NCBI RefSeq assembly: GCF_003255815.1
Contig: NC_037668.1
Span: 14,375,091 to 14,439,090, forward strand
Direction: 5' to 3'
Origin: Theropithecus gelada
Lineage: Eukaryota > Chordata > Mammalia > Primates > Cercopithecidae
DNA length: 64,000 nucleotides
Within the stretch, counting starts at the first letter, position 1. Each line of letters opens with the position of its first letter. Below the pieces are notes generated by a model that did not search any database, had not been told where the DNA came from, and saw only the letters and a list, made by a program, of their open reading frames with translations. Shown here piece by piece: positions 12,185 to 20,456 of this stretch. The position numbers and the translations under genes were made by a program.

Positions 12185-13190
12185 ATCTTTGAAATTATGT
12201 TGGTTCTATTACTTTATGATTACAAACAATGCTGCAGTCGTCATTCTTGTACATTTCTCATTGGCCACTGGTGTATCTCTATAGGGTAGAGGCATGGAGA
12301 GCAGTTGTTTCAGCGTAGTGATTACATGGTTTTTTATATCATTCCATTTTCTTCCTTTTTTGGCTTATTAGCTGTAATTCTTTCTTTTGTCAAGTCAGTG
12401 ATGGCTTTAGGGTTCCTAGAATACATCTTTATCAGTCTGCCATCGAGTGACATTATACTTCCACTTCTGGCCTTTATGCTAGTGTTGTCATGTCATTTGA
12501 TTTTAGACATGTTATAAACCCCAACATCTGAGTATGTACATAGCGATTTTTAGTCATCTCCATTTCTTTGTGTAGGTTCAGATTTCTGTCTGGTATCCTC
12601 ATCCTTAGGCCTGGAGGACTCCTTTAACATTTCTTGTAGTGTGGGTTGGTCAATGATTTCATTTATTTGTATGTCTTTATTTTTATTTGTATTTTGTTGA
12701 GATGGAGTCTCGCTCTGTTACACAGGCTGGAGTACAGTGGCATGATCTTGGCTCACTCCAACCTCCATCTCCTGGGCACAAGTGATTCTCATGCCTCAGC
12801 CTCCTGAGTAGTTGGGATCACAGGCATGTGCGACCACGCCTGGCTAAGTTTTGTATTTTTAGTAGAGACAGGGTTTTGCCATGTTGGCCAGGCTGGTCTC
12901 CCAACTCCCTGTCCTCAAGTGATCCACCTGCCTCAGCTTCCCAAAGTGCTGAGATTGCAGGCATGAGCCACCGCGCTTGGCCTCATTTTTTGTATATCTT
13001 TGAGTGTCCTTATTCCAGTCACATTTTTGAAAGATTTTTCATTGTGGGATAGAATTCCAGAATAAGTATTTTTCCTCTCACTACTTTAGGATATTGCCCT
13101 TTGATGCCTTGTCATTGATACATCATCTTTTCTGTTTTTGTAAAACTGGCATAAAGGAGGTGTCCTGTACTTGTTATATAATTTTTGAAA
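12185..13190 (-). repeat. Old L1 (L1M-type) fragment, antisense, split by Alu
   Basis: Characteristic antisense L1 words such as 'acaaacaatgctgcag' and 'ggactcctttaacatttcttgtagtg' are present on both sides of the Alu at 12681-12982, so the Alu landed in an existing L1. Confidence 0.65.
12681..12982 (-). repeat. Alu (S-type), antisense
   Basis: Full-length reverse Alu from a T-rich tail to 'gccaccgcgcttggcc'. Confidence 0.9.
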
Positions 13191-13195
13191 TGTGT

Positions 13196-13806
13196 ATTTA
13201 AATTTTTTTTTAAAAATTATATTATACTTTAAGTTCTGGGATACATGTGCAGAACGTGCAGGTTTGTTACATAGGTATACATGTGCCATGGTGGTTTGCT
13301 GCACCCATCAACCCATCATCTACATTAGGTATTTCTCATAATGCCATCCTTCTCCTTGCCCTCTAGCCCTGAGAGGTCCTGGTGTGTGATGTTCCCCTCC
13401 CTGTTTCCATGTGTTCTCATTTTCAACTCCCATTTATGAGTGAGAACATGTGGTGTTTGGTTTTCTGTTCCTGTGTTAATTTGCTGAGAATGATGGTTTC
13501 CAGTTTCATCCATGTCCCTGCAAAGGACATGAACTCCTTCTTTTTTATGGCTGCATAGTATTCCATGGTGTATGAGTGACACGTTTTCTTTATCCAATCT
13601 ACCATCGATGGGCATGTGGGTTTGTTCCAAGCCTTTGCTACTGTGAATAGTGCTGCAATAAACATACGTGTGCATGTGTCTTTATAGTAGAATGATTTAT
13701 AATCCTTTGAGTATATATCCAGTAATAGGATTGCTGGGTCAAATGGTATTTCTGGTTCTAGATCCTTGATGAATCGCCACACTGTCTTACACAATGGTTG
13801 AACTAA
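13196..13806 (-). repeat. L1P 3' end, antisense, 5'-truncated
   Basis: Starts with a poly-T-like tail and the L1 3' UTR word 'attatactttaagttctggg', then the antisense end of ORF2. The minus-strand reading includes 'WMKLE' and 'NMEYYAAIKKKEFMSF'-like ORF2 C-terminal residues around 13500-13570. About 610 bp remain of a 6-kb parent. Confidence 0.9.
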
Positions 13807-13819
13807 ATTAAAAATATGA

Positions 13820-13935
13820 AAATGGGCTAGGGGAAATGACTCACGCCTGTAATCTGAGCACTTTGGGAGGGGGTCGGGGGAGGATCGATTGAGGTCCAGC
13901 TCTGGAGACCAGGCTGGAGAAGATAGCAAGACACA
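13820..13935 (+). repeat. Alu left-arm fragment
   Basis: 'ctcacgcctgtaatctgagcactttggga' and the following 90 bp match the Alu left arm; the right arm has been replaced by simple repeat. Confidence 0.75.
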
Positions 13936-14041
13936 CACTCTCTCTCTCTCTCTATATATATATAATATATATACACATACATACACACACACTATATATA
14001 TGTGTATGTGCATATGTATACACACACACACACACACAGAT
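13936..14041. repeat. Compound (TC)n(TA)n(CA)n microsatellite
   Basis: Successive runs of CT, TA and CA dinucleotides follow the truncated Alu. Confidence 0.95.
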
Positions 14042-14399
14042 ACATCCATCGTGAAAGTCCTAGATTCATCTTAAGTTGCACAAAAAGTTCACTTAAAGGA
14101 AAATGTTTCTAACCTGAAGGTCAACCCTACCTATTGACGTGTAATGTGTGTTTTTGAGATATTCTCAACAGCATTTGCTTTCCCTAGCATAGTAGTTTTC
14201 GTGTTTTCCTCACACCTGAATGTCCTCAGTGCAAAATCTGCCAGAATTCATTTCCTTTGCTGTTCTTCTTTGAGAACCCTCCAAGGTTTTGTTTTATTTA
14301 TTTATTTTATACCTTTTAAAAGCATAGAGACAAAGACTGGCAAGTGGCATGTATTACTACAGTAGTCTGAGTTCTCCAGAGAAAGAAAACAAGCAGGAT

Positions 14400-14408
14400 A
14401 CACACACA

Positions 14409-14448
<40 letters not shown>
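14400..14448. repeat. (CA)n(GA)n microsatellite
   Basis: Pure CA repeats followed directly by pure GA repeats. Confidence 0.95.
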
Positions 14449-14607
14449 TGTGCATTGGTTCATATGATTATGAAAGCAGAGAAGTCCAAGGTCTACTCCT
14501 GAGTAGACCCAGGAGAGTTGAATGTAGTTCACGACCAAGTCCAAGGCATAAAGCAGAACACTAATGTCCCAGCTCAAAGACAATGAAGCAGAAAGACTTC
14601 TTTCTAG

Positions 14608-14612
14608 CCTTT
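14608..14612. repeat. Target-site duplication, left (CCTTT)
   Basis: CCTTT immediately precedes the 5' LTR TG and is repeated at 20120-20124 right after the 3' LTR CA. Confidence 0.85.
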
Positions 14613-14731
14613 TGTTTGGGTGAAGGAAAAGGGACAAGATGGAGGAAGGTGAACAAGATGGAGCAGTCCCTGTTGTTTCCGGGTTCTTCTTCACAGATTT
14701 TCCCGTGCCCGGGAAAAGAACCAAATCAACT

Positions 14732-14834
14732 GAGCATGCGCAGAATGACGTCAAGCCGAGGACACCGAAATTCAAGAAGCTACTCCTACACAAACGCCCC
14801 AAACTCCTCCCCTTCCAGCTCCCAGGCATAAAAG
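14732..14834 (+). promoter_or_regulatory. LTR core promoter: NRF1-like, CRE and TATA-like sites
   Basis: GCATGCGC (about 14733-14740) resembles an NRF1 site. TGACGTCA at 14746-14753 is a perfect CRE palindrome. CATAAAAG at 14827-14834 is a plausible TATA element. All three are conserved in the 3' LTR (CRE at 19765-19772), so both LTRs keep promoter-like content. Confidence 0.6.
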
Positions 14835-14989
14835 TCTGCCGCCGGTAAGCGCCGGTGTGACTTCTTCGGCCCCTGCATTTGTGGACCGGAGAACATCACC
14901 CGAGAGCGCCGGCGCGACTTCCCTGGCCCCCCACACCTGAGGACCAGAGAACCTCGTCCGAGAGTGTATGCATATTTGCAATAAAAGAC

Positions 14990-14995
14990 TGCCAC
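14990..14995 (+). promoter_or_regulatory. LTR polyadenylation signal AATAAA
   Basis: AATAAA lies about 155 bp after the TATA-like site and is preserved in the 3' LTR, where it would end the viral transcript. Confidence 0.7.
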
Positions 14996-15102
14996 TTTCT
15001 TATGTACTTTGGCCTCATGTTTAATTATTTAGCTCTCCTAAATTAAGTTACATTAAATTAAATCAAAACAGTTAGTGCCAAATTAATTTAAATTAAAACA
15101 GT

Positions 15103-15117
15103 TGGTGCCGAAACCCG
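15103..15117 (+). other. Primer-binding site, tRNA-Phe type
   Basis: TGGTGCCGAAACCCG, two bases after the 5' LTR, is complementary to the last 15 nt of tRNA-Phe including CCA. After these 15 nt the match stops (GACC instead of GGAT). Confidence 0.85.
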
Positions 15118-15627
15118 ACCCAGGAGGAGACCCTTCCTCAACATCCCCTATGGGTCTAACGAACCTCCTCCACAGCGAACCGGCTCCCAACCCAACCAGC
15201 CACGAACACCAAACAAGTGTTCCAGCTTTCCACTGGTGCCGCTCTGATAATTTCTTCTTCGGTGAGTACTCCCCTTTGTTAACCATCTCCATCCGTTTCC
15301 GTGTCCTTGGCCTAGAGTCGTACGTACGCCCATGGACGTAGCCACCCTGTGGCGCAGTGAGGCCTTCAACCCGGAGACGTCCGTCTTGAAGTTCCTCAAT
15401 TCTCCATTAGTGGCTCCAGGAGCCCCCGGTCCCCAGCAGTGGCAAAGGACGCTTTGCCACTGCATGAGGTCGGTTTCCATTTCTGGTGGTTAAACAATGG
15501 GAACCTCACAATTGAAAATCCCTAAGAACACCCCTTTAGGGTGTCTCCTTCAAAACTTGGAAGCCTTACATCTAGCTCAAGATTTAAAACGAAAGCGGCT
15601 AATTTTCCTCTCCACTGTGGCATGCCA
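15107..15627 (+). repeat. ERV leader plus gag start, copy A of a direct duplication
   Basis: The module runs from the primer site through a splice-donor-like GGTGAGTA (about 15259) to a Gag-type ATG at 15497. That frame opens with Met-Gly (myristoylation type) and continues for 55 codons to TAA at 15662-15664. The same order of landmarks recurs about 515-525 bp downstream as copy B. The copies are roughly three-quarters identical by eye, so they are not a recent local duplication. Confidence 0.75.
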
Positions 15628-16147
15628 AAAACCCGGGAGGAGACCCCTCCTCAGGGCCCCCTAAGGTCCGAGGAGCCTCCTCCTTCACGCCGCGGACGGA
15701 CCAGGACCTAGACATCGCTTTCCACACCTCCAAGTCTCCTAGGGGTGAGTATCTCTTGCCTCCCTCTCATACTCCTTGGCCAGAAGTCCTGCGCAGGCCC
15801 AAGGTTCTTTGGTCACCAGGTGACCCACAGGAGAGTTCCCAAAGATAGAGACGTCTGCCCAAAGGAACTCCCTTCCAGTCCATGTGAGACCCGTCCAGGA
15901 CGGAGACGTCCGCCTGGAGGTAATCTCCATTCCGGCTCCAGGAGCCTCCCGGTCTCTAGTGGCTCCAAAGGACGCTTTGTAGCCAGGTAGAGTTTGGTTT
16001 CTGCCTATAGGTGAGAGAAGGCAATGGGAAATCCCCAATCCAAAATACCTAGAGACACCCCTTTAGGGTGTCTTCTAACTAATCTCAAAACTTTACAATT
16101 ACAGCAAGATCTTAAATGAAAGCGACTGATTTTACTCTCCACTGTGG
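15623..16147 (+). repeat. ERV leader plus gag start, copy B
   Basis: Begins with a second primer-site-like stretch (15623-15637, containing AAACCCGGGA), has its own GGTGAGTA near 15742 and a second Gag-type ATG at 16024. That frame closes after 31 codons at TGA 16117-16119, where copy A has CGA at the same codon. The remaining gag continues downstream of this copy. Confidence 0.75.
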
Positions 16148-17340
16148 CATGGCCAGTCTCAACATTGAGACTGACAACCAGTCTCAACGGCCGCCTGAAG
16201 GCACTTTAGACCGTAACATTTTAATTAGATCTCTCTAATTTCTGCCAGAGGCTCGGAAAGTGGTCAGAAATTATCTATGTCCAAGGCTTTTAGGACTTGC
16301 GCTCTCGCCCAGACCTCTGCGCCCGGTGTTAAATGGCCCAGGTCTTGTTAGCCTAAACCCCTAAACCCGGCCCTTGGCCCCAACCTCAGCAACTGAGGAG
16401 GACTCCACCTCCATTTCAGATGGGGCCGACGGCAGGCGACCTCCCTCCCGACTTTCCAACCCCCCTCCCTATGGACTTCCTACCACCCCTCCCAACGCTC
16501 CTCCTTCAGCCACTCCTCTCATGCCTCCCTATGGAGCTCCCACTGCCCCGCCCGACACTCCTCCCTCAGCCACTCCTCTTACCTCTCCCATTTCCATCCA
16601 CACTCGCTCCAAGACCGCGGTAGCGGCCCCCATTAGTCAGCCCTCTATCAGTCAGCCTGCCTCAACCCCCTCTACCAGTCAAGCCTGTCTTAACCTACCC
16701 TACTGCTCAGTCTGTTCCAACCTCCCCTGCTAGTTTGTTGCCCTCTCCCCCACCCCAAGAAGTTGCTGGAGCCAAAGGCGTGGTTAGAGTCCACGTCCCC
16801 TTTTCCTTGGCTGACCTTTCCAAAACTGAAGAACGACTTGGCGACTTCTCAGCCAACCCCACCTAATATTCCAAAGAGTTTCGATACCTAGGCCAGAGCA
16901 TATAACCTTACCTGGCATGACTTACATGTCATTCTTACTTCCACTCTTAACCCAGAGGAAAGAGAGTGCATTCTCGCAGCCGCCAGGCAACATGCAAATC
17001 AATGGCATTTAATCGACGCCACCGTCCTGTTAGGAGAGATGGCTGTCCCGTCCATAGAACCAGATTGAGATTACCAACCACAGCAGCCTGGCCGCCCTAG
17101 GAAGGACATTATGGTTCAATGTCTCTTGGCCGGTATGCAGGCAGCCTCTAACAAAGTGGTCAATTTTGATAAACTAAAGGAAATCATCCAGCACCCAGAT
17201 GAGAACCCGGCTTCCTTCCTAAATCGCCTTACAGAGGCACTAGCCCAATTTACTCGGCTAGACCCCACCTCCCCAGCCGGAGCAGCTGTCCTAGCCTCCT
17301 ATTTTATCTCCCAGTCAGCCTCACATATTCCAAAAAAGCA

Positions 17341-17485
17341 AAAAAAAAAAAAAAAAAAAAAAAGTTAAAGATGGGCCTCACCCTCCCAAACAGGAAAATN
17401 NNNNNNNNNNNNNNNNNNNNNNNNNNNNNNNNNNNNNNNNNNNNNNNNNNNNNNNNNNNNNNNCAAAAAAAAAAAAAAAAAAAAA
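17341..17485. other. Assembly gap (N 17400-17463) between two A-runs
   Basis: Sixty-four N bases are bracketed by two near-identical segments, each a run of about 23 A followed by a word like 'gatgggcctcac' and 'caggaaaat'. The true length and sequence of this part of gag are therefore unknown. Confidence 0.95.
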
Positions 17486-17689
17486 GGTTGAAGATGGGCC
17501 TCACACTCCCATACAGGAAAATTGGCCTTTAAAGTTTTTAACTCCAGAGAAGCAGCAGCTGAGGCCGCAGAGCTAGACAAGGAAAAAAGAAGGGCTGTGC
17601 TTCAGGCGCAAGCTCTAGTGGCTGCCCTCCAACCAGCGTTGCCCACTCTGCCGGCAGGGAAGACACAGGGCAAGTCTCCCAGGGGCTCC

Positions 17690-17875
17690 TGCTATAAATG
17701 CGGAGACCCAGGACACTGGGCAAACCAGTGTCCCCAGGCCAAGCTGGCCACTCTGTCTCATCCATGCTTTAAGTGTGGCACAACTGGGCATTGGGAAAAA
17801 AGGTGTCCAAATCCTCGCCTGCCTACCACGCCATGCCCAACCTGCCAACAGGAAGGACACTGGAAGTCTGATTGC
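17690..17875 (+). other. Three CCHC zinc knuckles in ERV nucleocapsid
   Basis: Three CX2CX4HX4C motifs in one frame at 17690-17731, 17765-17806 and 17834-17875, all metal ligands intact. Nucleocapsid knuckles bind the packaging signal of viral RNA. Most gammaretroviruses have one and many class I ERVs two. Confidence 0.9.
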
Positions 17876-17969
17876 CCCGCCAGCAGGGCAGGCATTGCGC
17901 CTCAACGTGGTGCCTCTCCTCAAAGGCCGGAAGGCTCCTTCCAGCTCCTACACCTGGACGACGACTGAC

Positions 17970-18249
17970 GGTGCCCACACTCGGAGACCCCGGTCACCCT
18001 CGCCGAGCCTAGGGTAACTCTACAGATAGCGGGTAAGCCAATTTCTTTTCTCATCAATACGGAGGCTACCTATTCTGTTTTGCCAACCTATGGAGGTCCT
18101 AGCCAGCCATCCACTATCTCAGTAGTTGGGGTAGACGGTAAACCGTCTAACCCTCGCCAGACCCCAGTGTTAAATTACTGCCTGGACTATGCATGCTTTG
18201 CCCACTCTTTCCTCATCATGCCCTCTTGTCCCACCCCCCTCTTGGGATA
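17970..18249 (+). pseudogene. ERV protease remnant, catalytic Asp lost
   Basis: The stretch reads as a retroviral aspartic protease with a 'SVLP' segment after the active site and a C-terminal 'TPLLG' before TAA at 18248. The active-site triad DTG(A) is NTE(A) at 18056-18067, so the catalytic aspartate and the glycine are both changed. Such an enzyme would be inactive. Directly after it, where reverse transcriptase should start, only about 100 bp of related sequence remains. Confidence 0.65.
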
Positions 18250-18690
18250 AAACATCTTAACCTAACTCAAAACATCTATTCCCCTTCCCTTTCTCCAGGT
18301 GGCCAGGTTCTACTCAAGGATCAACACCCTCCTCAAATTTTCTCGCTTCCTCACCATTCTTCATCTTAACTTAACTGACTTTTCCTTCATAAACCCCATA
18401 GATACCCTCCTTCCCGACCCATCTCCCAACCAGTAGGTTTCCCAACTTTTTACTCTCATAGAAGACCTAGCTTGGCAGGGTGCCCTTTGTGATTTCGGCA
18501 ATGTTGAACTTACCCTCTACACCTTTGTCATCATTATTATGGTTCACTCTAATTCCCCTAGTTACTCCTACTAATCCTAACTTTGTATGGAGATTCTAAA
18601 CCTGGTCTACAGACAACCAGATACACTCAGTCATGCAGGGCACTGCAGATTGTCCCCCCCCACCCCCACCCAGGGTTGTCACTCTGCCCT
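18250..18690 (+). pseudogene. ERV pol/env junction: RT absent, start of env SU remnant
   Basis: Between the protease end and an Env-like N-terminus (about 18530-18690, 'NPNFVWRF' then 'CPPPPPTQGCHSAL') there is no room for the usual 2.5-3 kb of reverse transcriptase and integrase. The Env-like frame meets stops within 60 codons. Confidence 0.45.
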
Positions 18691-19045
18691 CTCCCTAAAT
18701 AAAATGTGGACTCATTAGGCCAGGATGAAGGACAGATACAGGGAAGGAGAGGCTGTAACCAGAAGGCAGTAGAAAGCCCAGACCTCCCCAAGGGCCTCTG
18801 CTGCACTCAGTCCCTGTTGAGTCAGAGATAGGGAGAAGCCAGGAGGTAGGGGAGTTGGTGAGGGGAGCAGCCTTGGTGAGCGGGAGGTGGAGAGACAGAA
18901 ACGGAGATGGAGATGGAGACAAAGAGAAAGACAGAGATGGGGAGAGACAGATGAAGAGAGACAGAGTGAGACAGAGATGAAGAGAGACAGAGAGAGAGAT
19001 GAAGAGACAGAGATGAAGAGAGACAGAGTGAGACAGAGATTCTTT
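18691..19045 (+). repeat. Purine-rich insert with GAGACAGA-type repeats inside env
   Basis: A G/A-rich tract with loosely repeated 'gagacagag' and 'gatggagat' words, most regular at 18886-19040, replaces the middle of Env SU. Its composition differs sharply from the C-rich viral sequence on both sides. Confidence 0.75.
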
Positions 19046-19610
19046 TTTGCTACTCTACGCCAAACTCTTCATGGTGTAATTGCACATAAGCTCCCAGCAG
19101 GACCCAGACGGCCCCTGTTGGAGGCTACTTTTGGTGTAACCAAACTCTATCTAAAACTCTTAACCATACCTCCATCACCCAGTCCCTTTGCGTTCCAGTA
19201 TCTTTAGTGCCTAGCTTAACCCTATATAGCGAAGGAGAATTGTCTGAACTAGCTTCCCAGCTCAGCTCCAGCAATAACATCCAAAAGCGGGCTGTTTTTC
19301 TTCCCTTAATTATCGGGGTTTCCCTAGCTTCAACAATTTAACGCCCCCTTAACCCCCGGACCACCGGTATGGCTACCGCCTGTAGTACAGCAGATGCTTC
19401 CATTCCTAATTCCCATACTAATCCTCTGCCTTATGTTATGTCTTGCTCCCATTCTAATAAAATTTTTCCGAGCCAAGGTCCAAGAGATCACCCGAGTCAC
19501 CTTCAACCAAATGCTCCTGCATCCCTACCACCCAACTGCCAACCTCAGACCCTAACTACGCCCCTTAACAGCAGGAAGCAGCCAGACAGACCACAGCACC
19601 CTAAATTCTT
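19046..19610 (+). pseudogene. ERV env C-terminal remnant (SU end, TM start, TM anchor)
   Basis: Sequence resumes as the end of Env SU. Near 19285-19330 a dibasic cleavage-type site is followed by a short hydrophobic stretch like a fusion-peptide start. Then most of the TM ectodomain is missing. From about 19368 a hydrophobic anchor and short tail can be read, ending at TAA 19554-19556. Frames differ between pieces and stops intervene, so there is no functional envelope. Confidence 0.6.
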
Positions 19611-19631
19611 ATAATCAATAAGAGGTTGGAC

Positions 19632-20119
19632 TGTTTGGGTGAAGGAAAAGGGACAAGATGGAGGAAGGTGAACAAGATGGAGCAGTCCCTGTTGTTTCCG
19701 GGTTCTTCTTCACAGATTTTCCCGTGCCCGGGAAAAGAACCAAATCAACTGAGCATGCGCAGAATGACGTCAAGCCGAGGACACCGAAATTCAAGAAGCC
19801 ACTCCTACACAAACGCCCCAAACTCCTCCCCTTCCAGCTCCCAGGCATAAAAGTCCGCCGCTGGTAAGCGCCAGTGTGACTTCTTCGGCTCCCGCATTTG
19901 TGGACCGGAGAACATCACCCGAGAGCGCCGGCGCGACTTCCCTGGCCCCCCACACCTGAGGACCAGAGAACCTCGTCCGAGAGTGTATGCATATTTGCAA
20001 TAAAAGACTGCCACTTTCTTATGTACTTTGGCCTCATGTTTAATTACTTAGCTCTCCTAAATTAAGTTACATTAAATTAAATCAAAACAGTTAGTGCCAA
20101 ATTAATTTAAATTAAAACA
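19632..20119 (+). repeat. ERV 3' LTR (488 bp)
   Basis: Same length and edges as the 5' LTR, with 7 substitutions and no indel seen by eye. Confidence 0.93.
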
Positions 20120-20124
20120 CCTTT
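20120..20124. repeat. Target-site duplication, right (CCTTT)
   Basis: Matches 14608-14612. Confidence 0.85.
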
Positions 20125-20335
20125 CATTCTATTCAAGCCTTCTGTGGGTTGGATGAGGCCCACTCACACTGGGGAGAGCAATCTGCTTTACTCAGTTTAC
20201 CAATTCAAATGTCAATCTCATCCAGAAACATCCTCAGAGACACACTGAGAAAAAAATGTTTAACCAAATATCTGGGCACCCCATGGCCCAGTCAAATTGA
20301 CACAAAAATTAACCTTCACAAATATTATCAATAGA
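20120..20335 (-). repeat. Interspersed repeat, antisense, right part of the ERV insertion target
   Basis: Continues the repeat broken at 14612; it ends with 'gacacaaaaattaaccttcaca', the reverse complement of the start of the copy at 27538. Confidence 0.65.
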
Positions 20336-20456
20336 AGTGACTAATAAATGTAGCATCATGTCCTGCCTGTTTATCCCATGACAATTAATATATTCCAGCA
20401 TAATGTTGGCTTCCTTTCCCTTACTGTAGCAACATGTAGAAGTTTCACTTAAAATG

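Larger units (their letters stand above)
14365..14612 (-). repeat. Interspersed repeat, antisense, left part of the ERV insertion target
   Basis: The sequence from 'gagttctccagagaaag' onward belongs to a high-copy primate repeat end that I recognise as repetitive but do not name. It resumes at 20120 after the ERV, so the ERV inserted into it. A copy in the opposite orientation is at 27538-27912. A CA/GA microsatellite at 14400-14448 lies inside. Confidence 0.65.
14613..15100 (+). repeat. ERV 5' LTR (488 bp)
   Basis: Begins TGTTTGGG and ends AAAACA. U3 carries a perfect cAMP-response-type palindrome and a GCATGCGC word, then a TATA-like CATAAAAG. R/U5 has an AATAAA signal. Edges were set by comparing the two LTR copies and by the target duplication. 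Confidence 0.93.
16150..17968 (+). pseudogene. ERV gag (matrix/p12-like, capsid, nucleocapsid), broken
   Basis: Gag is the structural polyprotein of retroviral particles. Here 16374-16733 encodes a proline-rich, repeat-bearing linker of the p12 type. Capsid-like residues appear around 16800-17333, with an open stretch at 17111-17333 that includes the major-homology-like region. An A-run, an assembly gap and a repeat of flanking sequence then interrupt it. From 17522 to 17968 a clean 148-codon frame encodes the basic, alanine-rich capsid end and the nucleocapsid. Stops and shifts between these parts mean no full Gag can be made from this copy. Confidence 0.8.
14613..20119 (+). mobile_element. 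Young tRNA-Phe-primed ERV (class I, HERV-F/H-like), pol-less
   Basis: A 5,507-bp provirus with two 488-bp LTRs (TG...CA) and a 5-bp target duplication CCTTT. By eye the LTRs differ at 7 positions (about 1.4%), so insertion was recent. The 15-nt primer-binding site matches the 3' end of tRNA-Phe, as in the HERV-F group. The internal 4.5 kb holds a duplicated leader, broken gag with three zinc knuckles, a protease remnant with a mutated active site and short env pieces. No reverse transcriptase, RNase H or integrase could be read, and a clear polypurine tract before the 3' LTR is lacking. The combination of young LTRs and a wrecked interior suggests it was copied in trans by a helper. The family name is my inference from primer site and Gag layout. 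Confidence 0.85.

Noticed and set aside
14302..14831. Open frames of 70-175 codons across the ERV 5' LTR on both strands (repeated in the 3' LTR)
   Set aside because: LTR U3/R sequence with no protein family match; identical frames recur at 19615-20014 because the LTRs are repeats.
15103..15117. Primer site as tRNA-His (HERV-H type) or tRNA-Lys
   Set aside because: TGGTGCCGAAACCCG matches tRNA-Phe for 15 nt; His and Lys sites diverge within the first 10 bases.
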